From an uncultured Bacilli bacterium (GTDB lineage Bacteria; Bacillota_I; Bacilli_A; RF39; UBA660): DNA of 7,133 nt. The position numbers and the translations under genes are program-made. Under the pieces are notes generated by a model that saw nothing but the letters and a program-made list of their open reading frames with translations, did no database searches and was not told where the DNA came from. The stretch is taken from positions 1-7,133 of the forward strand of contig CANPZJ010000038.1 of assembly GCA_947588795.1 (NCBI GenBank). Reading direction: 5' to 3'. This document shows, piece by piece, positions 1-6,253 of the stretch (the stretch's first letter is position 1; each line of letters starts with the position of its first letter).

Positions 1-43
1 AAACCCTTTAAGGGTTTACGTGCTGAAGCACGTGGCCTGAACC
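1..43. repeat. Two adjacent perfect hairpins at the left edge
   Basis: Bases 1-8 (AAACCCTT) pair exactly with 10-17. Directly after, 18-24 (ACGTGCT) pair exactly with 27-33 (AGCACGT); the loop is 2 nt, or 4 nt (TGAA) if the inner pair is open. GGTT at 13-16 could alternatively pair with AACC at 40-43 and enclose the second hairpin. The segment is much more GC-rich than the rest of the window. It lies about 50 bases past the stop of the DinD-like gene. The first hairpin could be that gene's terminator if U's follow beyond the edge. The pair also resembles the subterminal hairpins of IS200/IS605-type element ends. The sequence shows the structure but not its identity. Confidence 0.6.
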
Positions 44-89
44 TTTTTCCTTAACGGTCAAATATATTGAGATTAGTATTTTATCAAAT

Positions 90-950
90 CTATTTTTTAT
101 TTTCCAATTTTTCTTTTTCATCTAAATACTGATAATTAAGATTATTTTGGCTGCTAATTACTGATCTGCAAAGTTCTTTTTCTAAATTATCACGAGTATT
201 TTTGGCAATTCTTCCACCTCGTTTTGCAATTTCTTTATTTTGATTTAAACCATAAGGCTTATATTCTTTAGCAAGTTCTTTTGTTGCTGTTTCTCCTAAA
301 TCAGTTAAAAGAACTTCTACATCTGTCATATTATCCCTTAAAGATTCCTTGCGAAGCCCTTTAAATTCTTTATATTCACTTGCTTTCATTCCTGACCATT
401 CTTTGTAAATTTCATTAGTTAGAATAGCATATTCTTTATTTTCAGTTATTCCCCCTTCTTTCCAAACATCAGTTAATTGCTTTCTATTCACAATCCCATT
501 TAATCTGTCTTTAATCCATTTATCGCTATATCCTCGTTTTCTATAATAATCAACTGCTCTATTAATCGCAATTTCAGGATCAAAAACTTCATCAATTCTT
601 TCACTACCTAAGTTGGCAAGCCAAACCTTAAAAGGCTCTGCTTTAGGAGAAGAAACTGACTCTATTAATCTTAATATGCCTTTAGTATCTAAGGCATCTG
701 TTAAATAATTTTTTCCGTCTTTTTTTGATTTCATTTTCAGTTGCACGATATTTTCGTGCAACTGACTGCCTTCGCTTAAAAGTTTTCTTTTTAAATCACT
801 CCAATAATTTCTAGGAATAATAGCATTTGTTAATGCCCCAATAACATCCACTACACTAAAATAATAATCTTCTTTTTCACTATCCCAAATACTTCTTATT
901 TCCTTCCCTTCAAATAAATTTGAAATTGTTTCTAATTTGTTTTTATTCAT
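90..950 (-). CDS. dinD: DinD-like DNA-damage-inducible protein with Bro-N domain
   Basis: This 286-residue soluble protein has a Bro-N domain at about residues 9-115. The typical core is visible as YFSVVDVIGALT (30-41), an NYW...LK segment (48-54) and a KGILRLIESV...PFKVWLA stretch (90-112). The region from about 155 to 265 (NRKQL, then EYAILTNEIYKEW, KGLRKESLRDNMT and a TATKELAKE segment) follows the order of the C-terminal half of E. coli DinD from memory, and the length is close to the roughly 274 residues of DinD. E. coli dinD belongs to the LexA regulon, and its product has been reported to inhibit RecA activity; Bro-N proteins are also common as phage antirepressors. I chose the start at 950 because AAGGAGG (957-963) lies 6 nt upstream. 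The longer in-frame start at 1001 would overlap the -35 and make the promoter coding sequence. The promoter spacer carries a LexA-box-like site. DinD-like is better supported than a generic antirepressor, but the effect on RecA is untested here. Confidence 0.8.
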   Translation of the reverse strand: MNKNKLETISNLFEGKEIRSIWDSEKEDYYFSVVDVIGALTNAIIPRNYWSDLKRKLLSEGSQLHENIVQLKMKSKKDGKNYLTDALDTKGILRLIESVSSPKAEPFKVWLANLGSERIDEVFDPEIAINRAVDYYRKRGYSDKWIKDRLNGIVNRKQLTDVWKEGGITENKEYAILTNEIYKEWSGMKASEYKEFKGLRKESLRDNMTDVEVLLTDLGETATKELAKEYKPYGLNQNKEIAKRGGRIAKNTRDNLEKELCRSVISSQNNLNYQYLDEKEKLENKK

Positions 951-956
951 ACTAAA

Positions 957-963
957 CCTCCTT
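957..963 (-). promoter_or_regulatory. Shine-Dalgarno site fixing the DinD-like start
   Basis: The minus strand reads AAGGAGG, then six bases (TTTAGT), then ATG at 950. This near-ideal site selects the shorter 286-residue form over the longer in-frame start at 1001, which lies upstream of the -10. Confidence 0.9.
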
Positions 964-972
964 GATAATAGC

Positions 973-1001
973 ATTATACAACAAGAACAATTGTTTGGCA
1001 A
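973..1001 (-). promoter_or_regulatory. Sigma-A promoter of the DinD-like gene
   Basis: TTGCCA (996-1001) and TATAAT (973-978) are separated by exactly 17 bases. This is 5 of 6 and 6 of 6 matches to the vegetative consensus. The expected transcription start is near 966, leaving a leader of about 16 nt that contains the AAGGAGG site. Confidence 0.8.
985..996. promoter_or_regulatory. LexA/DinR-box-like operator in the promoter spacer
   Basis: The plus strand reads GAACAATTGTTT, with a perfect 10-bp palindrome AACAATTGTT at 986-995. The Gram-positive LexA (DinR) box has the core GAAC-N4-GTTC, with T tolerated at the last position. The site lies between the -35 and -10, where bound repressor would block RNA polymerase. 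The product resembles a classical SOS protein, which makes LexA control a coherent reading. The site is seen directly; the binding protein is inferred. Confidence 0.6.
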
Positions 1002-1051
1002 CTTATTTTTAAAAAATATATAATAACATCAAAATAATTAGTAACAAGGAT

Positions 1052-1089
1052 TTTTCCAAAGTTCTTTCGTTCATAACAATTTTGGAAAA
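1052..1089. repeat. Imperfect hairpin upstream of the DinD-like promoter
   Basis: TTTTCCAAA (1052-1060) is the exact reverse complement of TTTGGAAAA (1081-1089). Pairing can continue inward through 1066/1075 with one G-T wobble and one mismatch, giving a stem of about 15 bp with an 8-base loop. If transcription starts at the upstream promoter-like site (1136-1163), this would form in the leader RNA. There is no U-tract right after the stem on the minus strand, so it is not an obvious intrinsic terminator. Confidence 0.5.
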
Positions 1090-1135
1090 CAACCGCCAAA
1101 TTAAGGTATTGCCATTTGCACATCCATAAGCATAT

Positions 1136-1163
1136 ATTATAAGTAGAAAATTTTATTTGTCTA
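1136..1163 (-). promoter_or_regulatory. Second, upstream promoter-like site
   Basis: TAGACA (1158-1163) and TATAAT (1136-1141) lie 16 bases apart on the minus strand. A transcript would start near 1129 and run through the imperfect hairpin into the DinD-like gene. The -35 overlaps an inverted repeat, TTTGTC (1156-1161) with GACAAA (1171-1176), which could be a regulator site. AT-rich DNA yields TATAAT by chance, so the paired boxes are only moderate evidence. Confidence 0.45.
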
Positions 1164-1176
1164 CGACTTCGACAAA
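1156..1176. repeat. Inverted repeat TTTGTC-N9-GACAAA
   Basis: The two 6-bp arms, 1156-1161 and 1171-1176, are perfect and separated by TACGACTTC. The repeat overlaps the -35 of the upstream promoter-like site, so an operator is the simplest reading. The arms are short and no known regulator is recognised. Confidence 0.4.
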
Positions 1177-1194
1177 ACTTCTAAAAATTAGACA

Positions 1195-1220
1195 TTTTAA
1201 AAAGAGCTTTAGGCTCTTTT
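1195..1220 (-). terminator. Intrinsic terminator of the symporter gene, overlapping its stop
   Basis: AAAAGAGC and GCTCTTTT (1200-1207 and 1213-1220) form a perfect 8-bp stem with a 5-base loop. The U-run lies within and just after the 3' arm. The first arm is made from the last sense codons of the symporter, and its TAA stop (1209-1211) falls in the loop. The structure would also work, less strongly, on the plus strand. Confidence 0.75.
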
Positions 1221-2441
1221 ATTTATATGTAAGAATTTTTTACCATCAACCATTCGACCTACTAACATAGATGATGCAGTATCACCAACAACATTTAAAA
1301 CTGTTGCTGGTGCATCAATAATAGTGGCAATAATAGTTAATATTGGTAAAGCTGATACTGGAAATCCCATCAAGGTTAAGATAAACATTTCGGAGATTGT
1401 TCCACCACCAACAGGTACTGCTGTAACTAAAAGTGTAGCAAGTAAAGATACACCAAGAACGGTCCATATACTAGGATGAGTATTAAATAAATAAACTAAA
1501 AACATTATTTTAAAAACACTACCAATAACAGATCCATCTTTATGAAAACTAGTACCCATAGGAATAGTTGTTTCAGCTATATCACTGGATATACCCATTT
1601 CTTTCGTACTTTTTACGTTAACTGGAATACATGCTGCTGAGGAACAAGTTGCAAGAGCTGTTGCAGTTGGAGCTAAAATATGAGACCAATAACTCTTTAA
1701 ACCTTTTACGCCACCAGTAATAAGTGCATATAAAGAATAAACTACAACATAGACAAAAACACATACTAAAGTATAAATAATAAATGTTTTTAAAAATCCT
1801 ACGGCAATATTTTTGCCATATGTCCCAATTAATGTAGCAAAATAACAACCTAAACCAATCGGAGCATAATACATAATAATATTTACTAAATTTAAAACTA
1901 TCTCATTTAAACTACCAATAAATTTAGCAACTACTTCACCCTTTTCCCCACTTTTTCTAACAGCTAGAGCAAATAAAATGGCAAATACTAATATAGCAAT
2001 AATGGCATCTTTACTAAGTAATAAATTAAAATCACTAACAGTAAGCATACTAGCAGTCTTCTCTAATATTGATAAATTTGTATCTACTTTAGCATCTTCA
2101 TCTAATAAATTCATTATTTTACTATCATTATTATTAACTAATTTAAATGAATATGTTGATACAATACCTATTAAAGATGCTATAACTGACATAATAACAA
2201 AAGCTATAACAATTCGTACCATTATTTTACCAAGCCTTTTCGGACTCTTCATTTTAATTATGGCATTTGTTATTGTTAAAAATATAAGTGGAACAATTAC
2301 GACAAATAATAAATTAATAAAGATATCCCCAAAGGGACTTAATACATTCGCATCTTCACCAAATACTAAACCAACTATTGCTCCAATAATAATAGATATA
2401 AGTAAAATAATTGTACCTAAGTAATTTTTAATAAACTTCAT
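1209..2441 (-). CDS. Cation:dicarboxylate/amino-acid symporter (DAACS/SDF family)
   Basis: This 410-residue polytopic membrane protein has the full length of the glutamate/neutral amino acid transporter family (GltPh, GltT, SstT, TcyP). The family-defining second half is clear. The first re-entrant hairpin has ATCSSAACIP (264-273). The broken seventh helix has PMGTSFHKDGS (294-304), where archaeal GltPh has NMDGT. The second hairpin has PVGGGTISEM (343-352), and helix 8 has IDAPATVLNVVGD (375-387). In this last motif the Asp, Thr, Asn and final Asp match the substrate and sodium ligands of GltPh, but the position of its Arg397 is Ala379. That arginine binds the side-chain carboxylate of acidic substrates, so a neutral or non-dicarboxylate substrate is more likely than glutamate or aspartate. 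The start at 2441 follows GGGAGG at 2446-2451; the in-frame ATG at 2453 overlaps that site. The gene sits alone between two terminators, so it is probably monocistronic. Confidence 0.9.
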   Translation of the reverse strand: MKFIKNYLGTIILLISIIIGAIVGLVFGEDANVLSPFGDIFINLLFVVIVPLIFLTITNAIIKMKSPKRLGKIMVRIVIAFVIMSVIASLIGIVSTYSFKLVNNNDSKIMNLLDEDAKVDTNLSILEKTASMLTVSDFNLLLSKDAIIAILVFAILFALAVRKSGEKGEVVAKFIGSLNEIVLNLVNIIMYYAPIGLGCYFATLIGTYGKNIAVGFLKTFIIYTLVCVFVYVVVYSLYALITGGVKGLKSYWSHILAPTATALATCSSAACIPVNVKSTKEMGISSDIAETTIPMGTSFHKDGSVIGSVFKIMFLVYLFNTHPSIWTVLGVSLLATLLVTAVPVGGGTISEMFILTLMGFPVSALPILTIIATIIDAPATVLNVVGDTASSMLVGRMVDGKKFLHINKRA

Positions 2442-2445
2442 TATA

Positions 2446-2463
2446 CCTCCCATTAGAAGTATA
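2446..2463 (-). promoter_or_regulatory. Shine-Dalgarno and possible -10 of the symporter gene
   Basis: GGGAGG (2446-2451) lies 4 bases before the ATG at 2441 and decides that start over the one at 2453. A -10-like TATACT occupies 2458-2463, but the hexamer 17 bases upstream (TTCTTT) is a poor -35. The terminator just upstream (2478-2501) means the gene needs its own promoter. The ribosome site is well supported and the -10 is weak. Confidence 0.55.
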
Positions 2464-2477
2464 TTAATTTAAATACT

Positions 2478-2501
2478 AAAAAAGAAGAATTTTCATTCTT
2501 C
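2478..2501 (-). terminator. Intrinsic terminator of the LTA-synthase-like gene
   Basis: On the minus strand GAAGAAT, a GAAA tetraloop and ATTCTTC form a perfect 7-bp stem followed by six U's (2478-2483). It starts immediately after the TAG stop at 2502-2504. This separates the gene from the downstream symporter. Confidence 0.9.
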
Positions 2502-4445
2502 CTAATTTAATACTTTACTATAATAATTATTATTTATTATTTTAGTACTCATATTTATTTTATTAAGTACTATTTGATTCATTGATTTAACATATTCATC
2601 GTCTACTTCAACACCATCTTTTGGGACAAATTTACCACTAGATGAGAAGTATGTTCCTTTATCTGATACCCAAGATTTATTACCAAACATGGCAAGTCCA
2701 CCTTCGGTACTTAAAATATCTTTACCAATAAATAATCTTGAATCATATTTTATCCCAAATGCATTATATATTGTTGGTATAACATCTATTTGACTACCTA
2801 CTTTAGATACTTTAACTGTATCCATTGTATTATTCCATAGTATAAAGTTACTATGATTTATTTCTACTACATCATCTTTTTCATAATCTGCCATTTCATT
2901 TACTTCTGATGGATATAAATCATATGGATAATGATCTCCTACTAAAGCAATAACTGTATTATCTAATTTACCTGCTTCTTCTAGTTTATTAATTAATGAT
3001 TCTAGTGCTTTATCTAGTTCCATTTGCGCTGCTAGGTAAGTTGCTACTCTAGTAGAATAATTTAGACCACTTGCTAAATACTCATCTTTATTTTTCTTAG
3101 CCATTTGATTAGCATTAAAACTATCATAACTAGAGTGCCCTGAATTAGATGCATAAAATACCATAAACTTATCTTCGTTTATATATTCATTTACAGTCGC
3201 ATCAACCATTTCTAAATCACTTCTTGGCCATAAATTACAATTCATTATTTTTTCCATACCCGTACTACATGCTTTAAAATAATCAAATCCTAAACTTGGT
3301 AAATATTTATTTCTACTTTGGAATGAGGCAAAATTATTATGATAAGCATAAGTTTTATAACCTTCTTCTTTAAATTTAGTAGCAACTCCTTGAGGGAAAG
3401 ATATTTTACCACTTCTAAATTTGCCTAATATATCTGTACCAGATGCATATAGGCCAGTTAATTCTTGAAATTCTCCGCCAATTGTACTAAAGATAGTTGG
3501 CGTATAAAAATCTTCAAAAACAAAACCACTATTAACAAGTTTATATAAAGTTGGGGTTATTTCCTTTTTAACTGCTACTTCATTAAAGCTTTCCGCCATA
3601 AATAATATTAAATTCTTATCTTTAAAGAATCCTGTATATTCATTTTGTAAAGTACCTGGATCACTCTTAAAATATTCATGCATACTTTTAATAGTACTAT
3701 TGGTCTCACTAGCTATTAAACTATCAAAATCAATATCTAAATTATTATATTCATATACTATTGGTGTATCTTTTTCTTTCTCACTAGATAGAGGATTATC
3801 AACATTTATTATTTTAGCATCAAAACCAAATATTGCTCTTTTAGTATCTATACAAAAAGTATTTAATACCCCAAAATTTTCCACACTTAAAGATATATCA
3901 TTTACTTTATAATATAAATTATAAGCTGAATATGTTTCTTTTTTACCTATATTAAGACCAACTATATACAATCCATAAAAACCTAAAGTCATACATAATA
4001 ATACTAAGCTTTTCTTTAAACTATTTTGTCTAAAATGAAGATGTTTACTAAATATTAAACTAACAATTAAAGGTACAAAGAACAATATTAATACTGGTAT
4101 TCTTCTTAAAGTTTCCAAAGCAGCTTTACCCATAAAGTCAGTTACTTGATCTGCTACTTGAAATGTAGATAAAGATATATAAAAATCAAAATAAGATTTT
4201 ACTACATATTGGGCACTAAACCAAATAGCAATTAAACTAAATAATATTATATAAATTATTTTATTAACTTTATCACTTTTAAAAGCATTACATAATACAC
4301 TTAAAAGTAAACTAAGTGGTATTAAAAATAATATCATATTAATTATAGATAATCTAAATATACTATGATATATAAATATTTTATATACTAGTTCCATATA
4401 AATAAAACTAATAAAAAATGCAAAAAATAAATTTAACTTCTTCAT
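2502..4445 (-). CDS. LTA synthase family phosphoglycerol transferase (sulfatase fold)
   Basis: This 647-residue membrane enzyme matches the length and plan of Staphylococcus LtaS (646 residues). Five hydrophobic helices (about 5-27, 31-55, 62-82, 113-133, 145-165) are followed by a linker and an extracellular sulfatase-type domain at about 275-580. LtaS polymerises glycerol phosphate from phosphatidylglycerol onto a glycolipid anchor outside the membrane. The catalytic set is visible: Glu285 in AESF (metal), Thr321 in STIGGEF (nucleophile), His437 in NSGHSS, and Asp504-His505 in GDHYPYD. Trp406 and Arg408 in LWPRSD probably match the glycerol-phosphate pocket. All key residues are present, so it should be active. 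It could be the main synthase, a primase, or an enzyme modifying another polymer, because the family does not resolve these by sequence alone. The ribosome site is weak (GATGGT just before the start), but no other start keeps the first helix. It lies 56 bases after the J-domain gene with no terminator seen between, so read-through is possible. Confidence 0.9.
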   Translation of the reverse strand: MKKLNLFFAFFISFIYMELVYKIFIYHSIFRLSIINMILFLIPLSLLLSVLCNAFKSDKVNKIIYIILFSLIAIWFSAQYVVKSYFDFYISLSTFQVADQVTDFMGKAALETLRRIPVLILFFVPLIVSLIFSKHLHFRQNSLKKSLVLLCMTLGFYGLYIVGLNIGKKETYSAYNLYYKVNDISLSVENFGVLNTFCIDTKRAIFGFDAKIINVDNPLSSEKEKDTPIVYEYNNLDIDFDSLIASETNSTIKSMHEYFKSDPGTLQNEYTGFFKDKNLILFMAESFNEVAVKKEITPTLYKLVNSGFVFEDFYTPTIFSTIGGEFQELTGLYASGTDILGKFRSGKISFPQGVATKFKEEGYKTYAYHNNFASFQSRNKYLPSLGFDYFKACSTGMEKIMNCNLWPRSDLEMVDATVNEYINEDKFMVFYASNSGHSSYDSFNANQMAKKNKDEYLASGLNYSTRVATYLAAQMELDKALESLINKLEEAGKLDNTVIALVGDHYPYDLYPSEVNEMADYEKDDVVEINHSNFILWNNTMDTVKVSKVGSQIDVIPTIYNAFGIKYDSRLFIGKDILSTEGGLAMFGNKSWVSDKGTYFSSSGKFVPKDGVEVDDEYVKSMNQIVLNKINMSTKIINNNYYSKVLN

Positions 4446-4461
4446 ACCATCACTATTAGTA

Positions 4462-4467
4462 ATTATA
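4462..4467 (-). promoter_or_regulatory. Possible -10 box close to the LTA-synthase-like start
   Basis: TATAAT on the minus strand ends 16 bases before the start codon at 4445. It would give a leader of only about 9-10 nt. The hexamer 17 bases upstream (ATATAC) does not resemble a -35. It could be a real weak promoter or a chance match in AT-rich DNA. Confidence 0.3.
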
Positions 4468-4501
4468 TCATTTTTTTAAAATTTGTATATATTTTTTTTA
4501 A

Positions 4502-6172
4502 TTATCTTTTTATATTATTTTCTACACTTGCTTTAGTTAAATCGTTATCAAATTGTTCAATTATTCTATTTTTAACAAAGTTTCTATCTTTATATTCAGC
4601 ATATTCATCATTTTCTAAAAATTGAATTTGACTTATTACAATATTATTAGCCAATATTAATCTATTATTACTATCTAAAAACAAACAATTATTATTATAT
4701 CTATATAAACAAGTTATTTTACCATAAATGTAACTAAGACCTCTAACAAAAAATTCTTCAGCATTATTCATAAATTCTTCTAAAGATATTAAGTTATAAT
4801 AATTATCCTTAGATGGTATTTTTGATATATTGCCTTCAAATTGATAAGAAAAACCTCCTACTAAATAATCTTCATTATTTTCTTTTATTAATTTTAACAA
4901 TAAAGGAAGATTGCTATTAGTAGTAATATATAAATTTGATATTTCATCAGGGTCTATATCAGGATCTAAATTATTTGCTATAGTATTTATTAATCTTCTA
5001 TCTTCTAAAATGTTTGTAAAAGTTATTTCTTTAATTTTCATTAAGGTATCAAATTTAATTTCACCTTTTTCATATTTTTGAAATAAATCAATAATATCTT
5101 TTTCTAAGTCTAAGATATTATTGATTTGTTCACTATCTTTAACAGTGTCTAAATTTGCTAAGGCTAAATAGGCTTTATCTAAAATAATTTTATATAACTT
5201 TTGTATATATTCTTTATTTTTTTCATGTTCTTTTTTAAATGCTATTTTTTCATATATTTCGTCAAATGTTCCATCTATTTCTTCACTTGCTAAAAATTCT
5301 TCTATAAACTCAGCTAGATTTAAGATATCTTTGTCATCTATATTTTTAATTTCTTCTAATAATGCATTATATCTTTTTAAATTTTTATCATAAGTTTTAA
5401 AAATTTTTAAAACACCATTATCAATATTATTTATATAATCACTTTCTAAAGTTAAATTTTTATCTTTTAAATATTGAAATATCTTGTCTTTATACTTTCC
5501 TATCTCAATTATTACTTTATCATAATTAGCATATAATTTATATTTACTTAAAATATTATCAATTAAATTATCAATATAATAGGCTTTAATTTTTATTATA
5601 GAACTATAAAACTTATCTAATGGTAAATCATAATCAATATTAGTATTAATCTTTTTATAATCTATACCATAAGAAGAAAAATATATATGCATAAACTCTA
5701 TATAATAATCTTTTAATTTAATTTTAAAATTGTTAAATGCTATATCACAATCTTGAATGGTAGATGTTGCTCTAATATGTATTTTACTTTTGCCAGAAAA
5801 ATCTATCATTTTTTTCTTTAAAGTATCAAAATCAGGATTATTTTTGCCAAAATTAATATTTTCTATGTAATAAATATTATAACTATCTATTAAATTTAAT
5901 TTATCTTTTTTATAGTTTTGAAATTGTATAGATTTATACATCTCATCAAAGTTTGGCCCAGTAGTTCTTCCAATATAATTTTTTAAAACAACTCTAGCTT
6001 CATTAACTCTTTGCATATTTTGTTTAGCTTCTTCTTCATTACCTATATTGTAATCTGGATGATATTTTTTTGCTAATTCACGATATGCTTTAGTTAAATC
6101 TTGTTCATTATACTTATTAGGTAATCCTACTTCTCTAAATATGTTTAATGCTTCTTCATAATTTATGCCCAT
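4502..6172 (-). CDS. J-domain (DnaJ-like, class C) protein of unknown function
   Basis: This 556-residue protein begins with a J domain at about residues 4-68. It has the YRELAKKYHPD helix-II end, the HPD triad at 38-40 that stimulates the ATPase of Hsp70 (DnaK), and a helix III with QNMQRVNEAR (51-60). There is no Gly/Phe region and no CxxCxGxG zinc repeats, so it is class C and not the general DnaJ chaperone. Residues 85-400 are Lys/Glu/Asn/Ile-rich and look mostly helical. Residues 415-520 look more mixed, with a strand-like YRYNNNCLFLDSNNRLILAN segment (490-509). No transmembrane segment or signal peptide is seen, so it is probably a cytoplasmic adaptor bringing DnaK to a specific client. 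The start at 6172 follows AGGTGA (6178-6183) with 5-base spacing; an in-frame GTG at 6181 is part of that site. It follows the 221-residue gene by 81 bases and may share its transcript. The body is not recognised. Confidence 0.75.
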   Translation of the reverse strand: MGINYEEALNIFREVGLPNKYNEQDLTKAYRELAKKYHPDYNIGNEEEAKQNMQRVNEARVVLKNYIGRTTGPNFDEMYKSIQFQNYKKDKLNLIDSYNIYYIENINFGKNNPDFDTLKKKMIDFSGKSKIHIRATSTIQDCDIAFNNFKIKLKDYYIEFMHIYFSSYGIDYKKINTNIDYDLPLDKFYSSIIKIKAYYIDNLIDNILSKYKLYANYDKVIIEIGKYKDKIFQYLKDKNLTLESDYINNIDNGVLKIFKTYDKNLKRYNALLEEIKNIDDKDILNLAEFIEEFLASEEIDGTFDEIYEKIAFKKEHEKNKEYIQKLYKIILDKAYLALANLDTVKDSEQINNILDLEKDIIDLFQKYEKGEIKFDTLMKIKEITFTNILEDRRLINTIANNLDPDIDPDEISNLYITTNSNLPLLLKLIKENNEDYLVGGFSYQFEGNISKIPSKDNYYNLISLEEFMNNAEEFFVRGLSYIYGKITCLYRYNNNCLFLDSNNRLILANNIVISQIQFLENDEYAEYKDRNFVKNRIIEQFDNDLTKASVENNIKR

Positions 6173-6177
6173 TTTAT

Positions 6178-6183
6178 TCACCT
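6178..6183 (-). promoter_or_regulatory. Shine-Dalgarno site fixing the J-domain start
   Basis: AGGTGA on the minus strand lies 5 bases before the ATG at 6172. The alternative GTG start (6179-6181) is formed by this same site, so the ATG start is preferred and the protein has 556 rather than 559 residues. Confidence 0.7.
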
Positions 6184-6193
6184 ATCTATATTT

Positions 6194-6222
6194 AGAATAA
6201 CACATTTTTTAATCCTAAACAA
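6194..6222 (-). promoter_or_regulatory. Possible promoter of the J-domain gene
   Basis: TTGTTT (6217-6222) and TATTCT (6194-6199) are separated by 17 bases on the minus strand. The -35 keeps only the TTG of the consensus. No terminator is seen after the preceding gene, so this could supplement read-through from the strong upstream promoter. Confidence 0.35.
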
Positions 6223-6253
6223 AATATTAAAAATAATAATTGTAAATATGTGT

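Noticed and set aside
1..60. Fragment of a tRNA or rRNA gene
   Set aside because: The hairpins suggested this, but no cloverleaf, T-arm GGTTCGA or familiar rRNA helix sequence fits.
951..1001. 17-residue N-terminal extension of the DinD-like protein
   Set aside because: It would overlap the -35 and cover the -10 and LexA-like box, and bypass the AAGGAGG site. The shorter form is preferred.
1101..1127. Eight-codon reading frame (MDVQMAIP) as a leader peptide for attenuation
   Set aside because: It would begin almost at the predicted transcript start, with no ribosome binding site, and no terminator follows it. A frame of this length is expected by chance.
1618..1848. 76-codon open frame on the minus strand inside the symporter gene
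   Set aside because: It overlaps the conserved symporter reading frame, is Cys/Tyr/Phe/Ser-rich in a way typical of an off-frame translation, and has no domain. It is a shadow frame.
1978..2424. 148-codon open frame on the plus strand opposite the symporter
   Set aside because: It is antisense to the N-terminal half of a well-supported membrane protein; the hydrophobic look mirrors the symporter codons, and no plus-strand promoter was found.
3700..3912. 70-codon open frame on the plus strand opposite the LTA-synthase-like gene
   Set aside because: It is antisense to the linker of a well-supported gene, with no recognisable motif.
4446..4501. Terminator between the J-domain and LTA-synthase-like genes
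   Set aside because: The stretch has runs of A and T but no stem with any GC pairing, so I do not call one.
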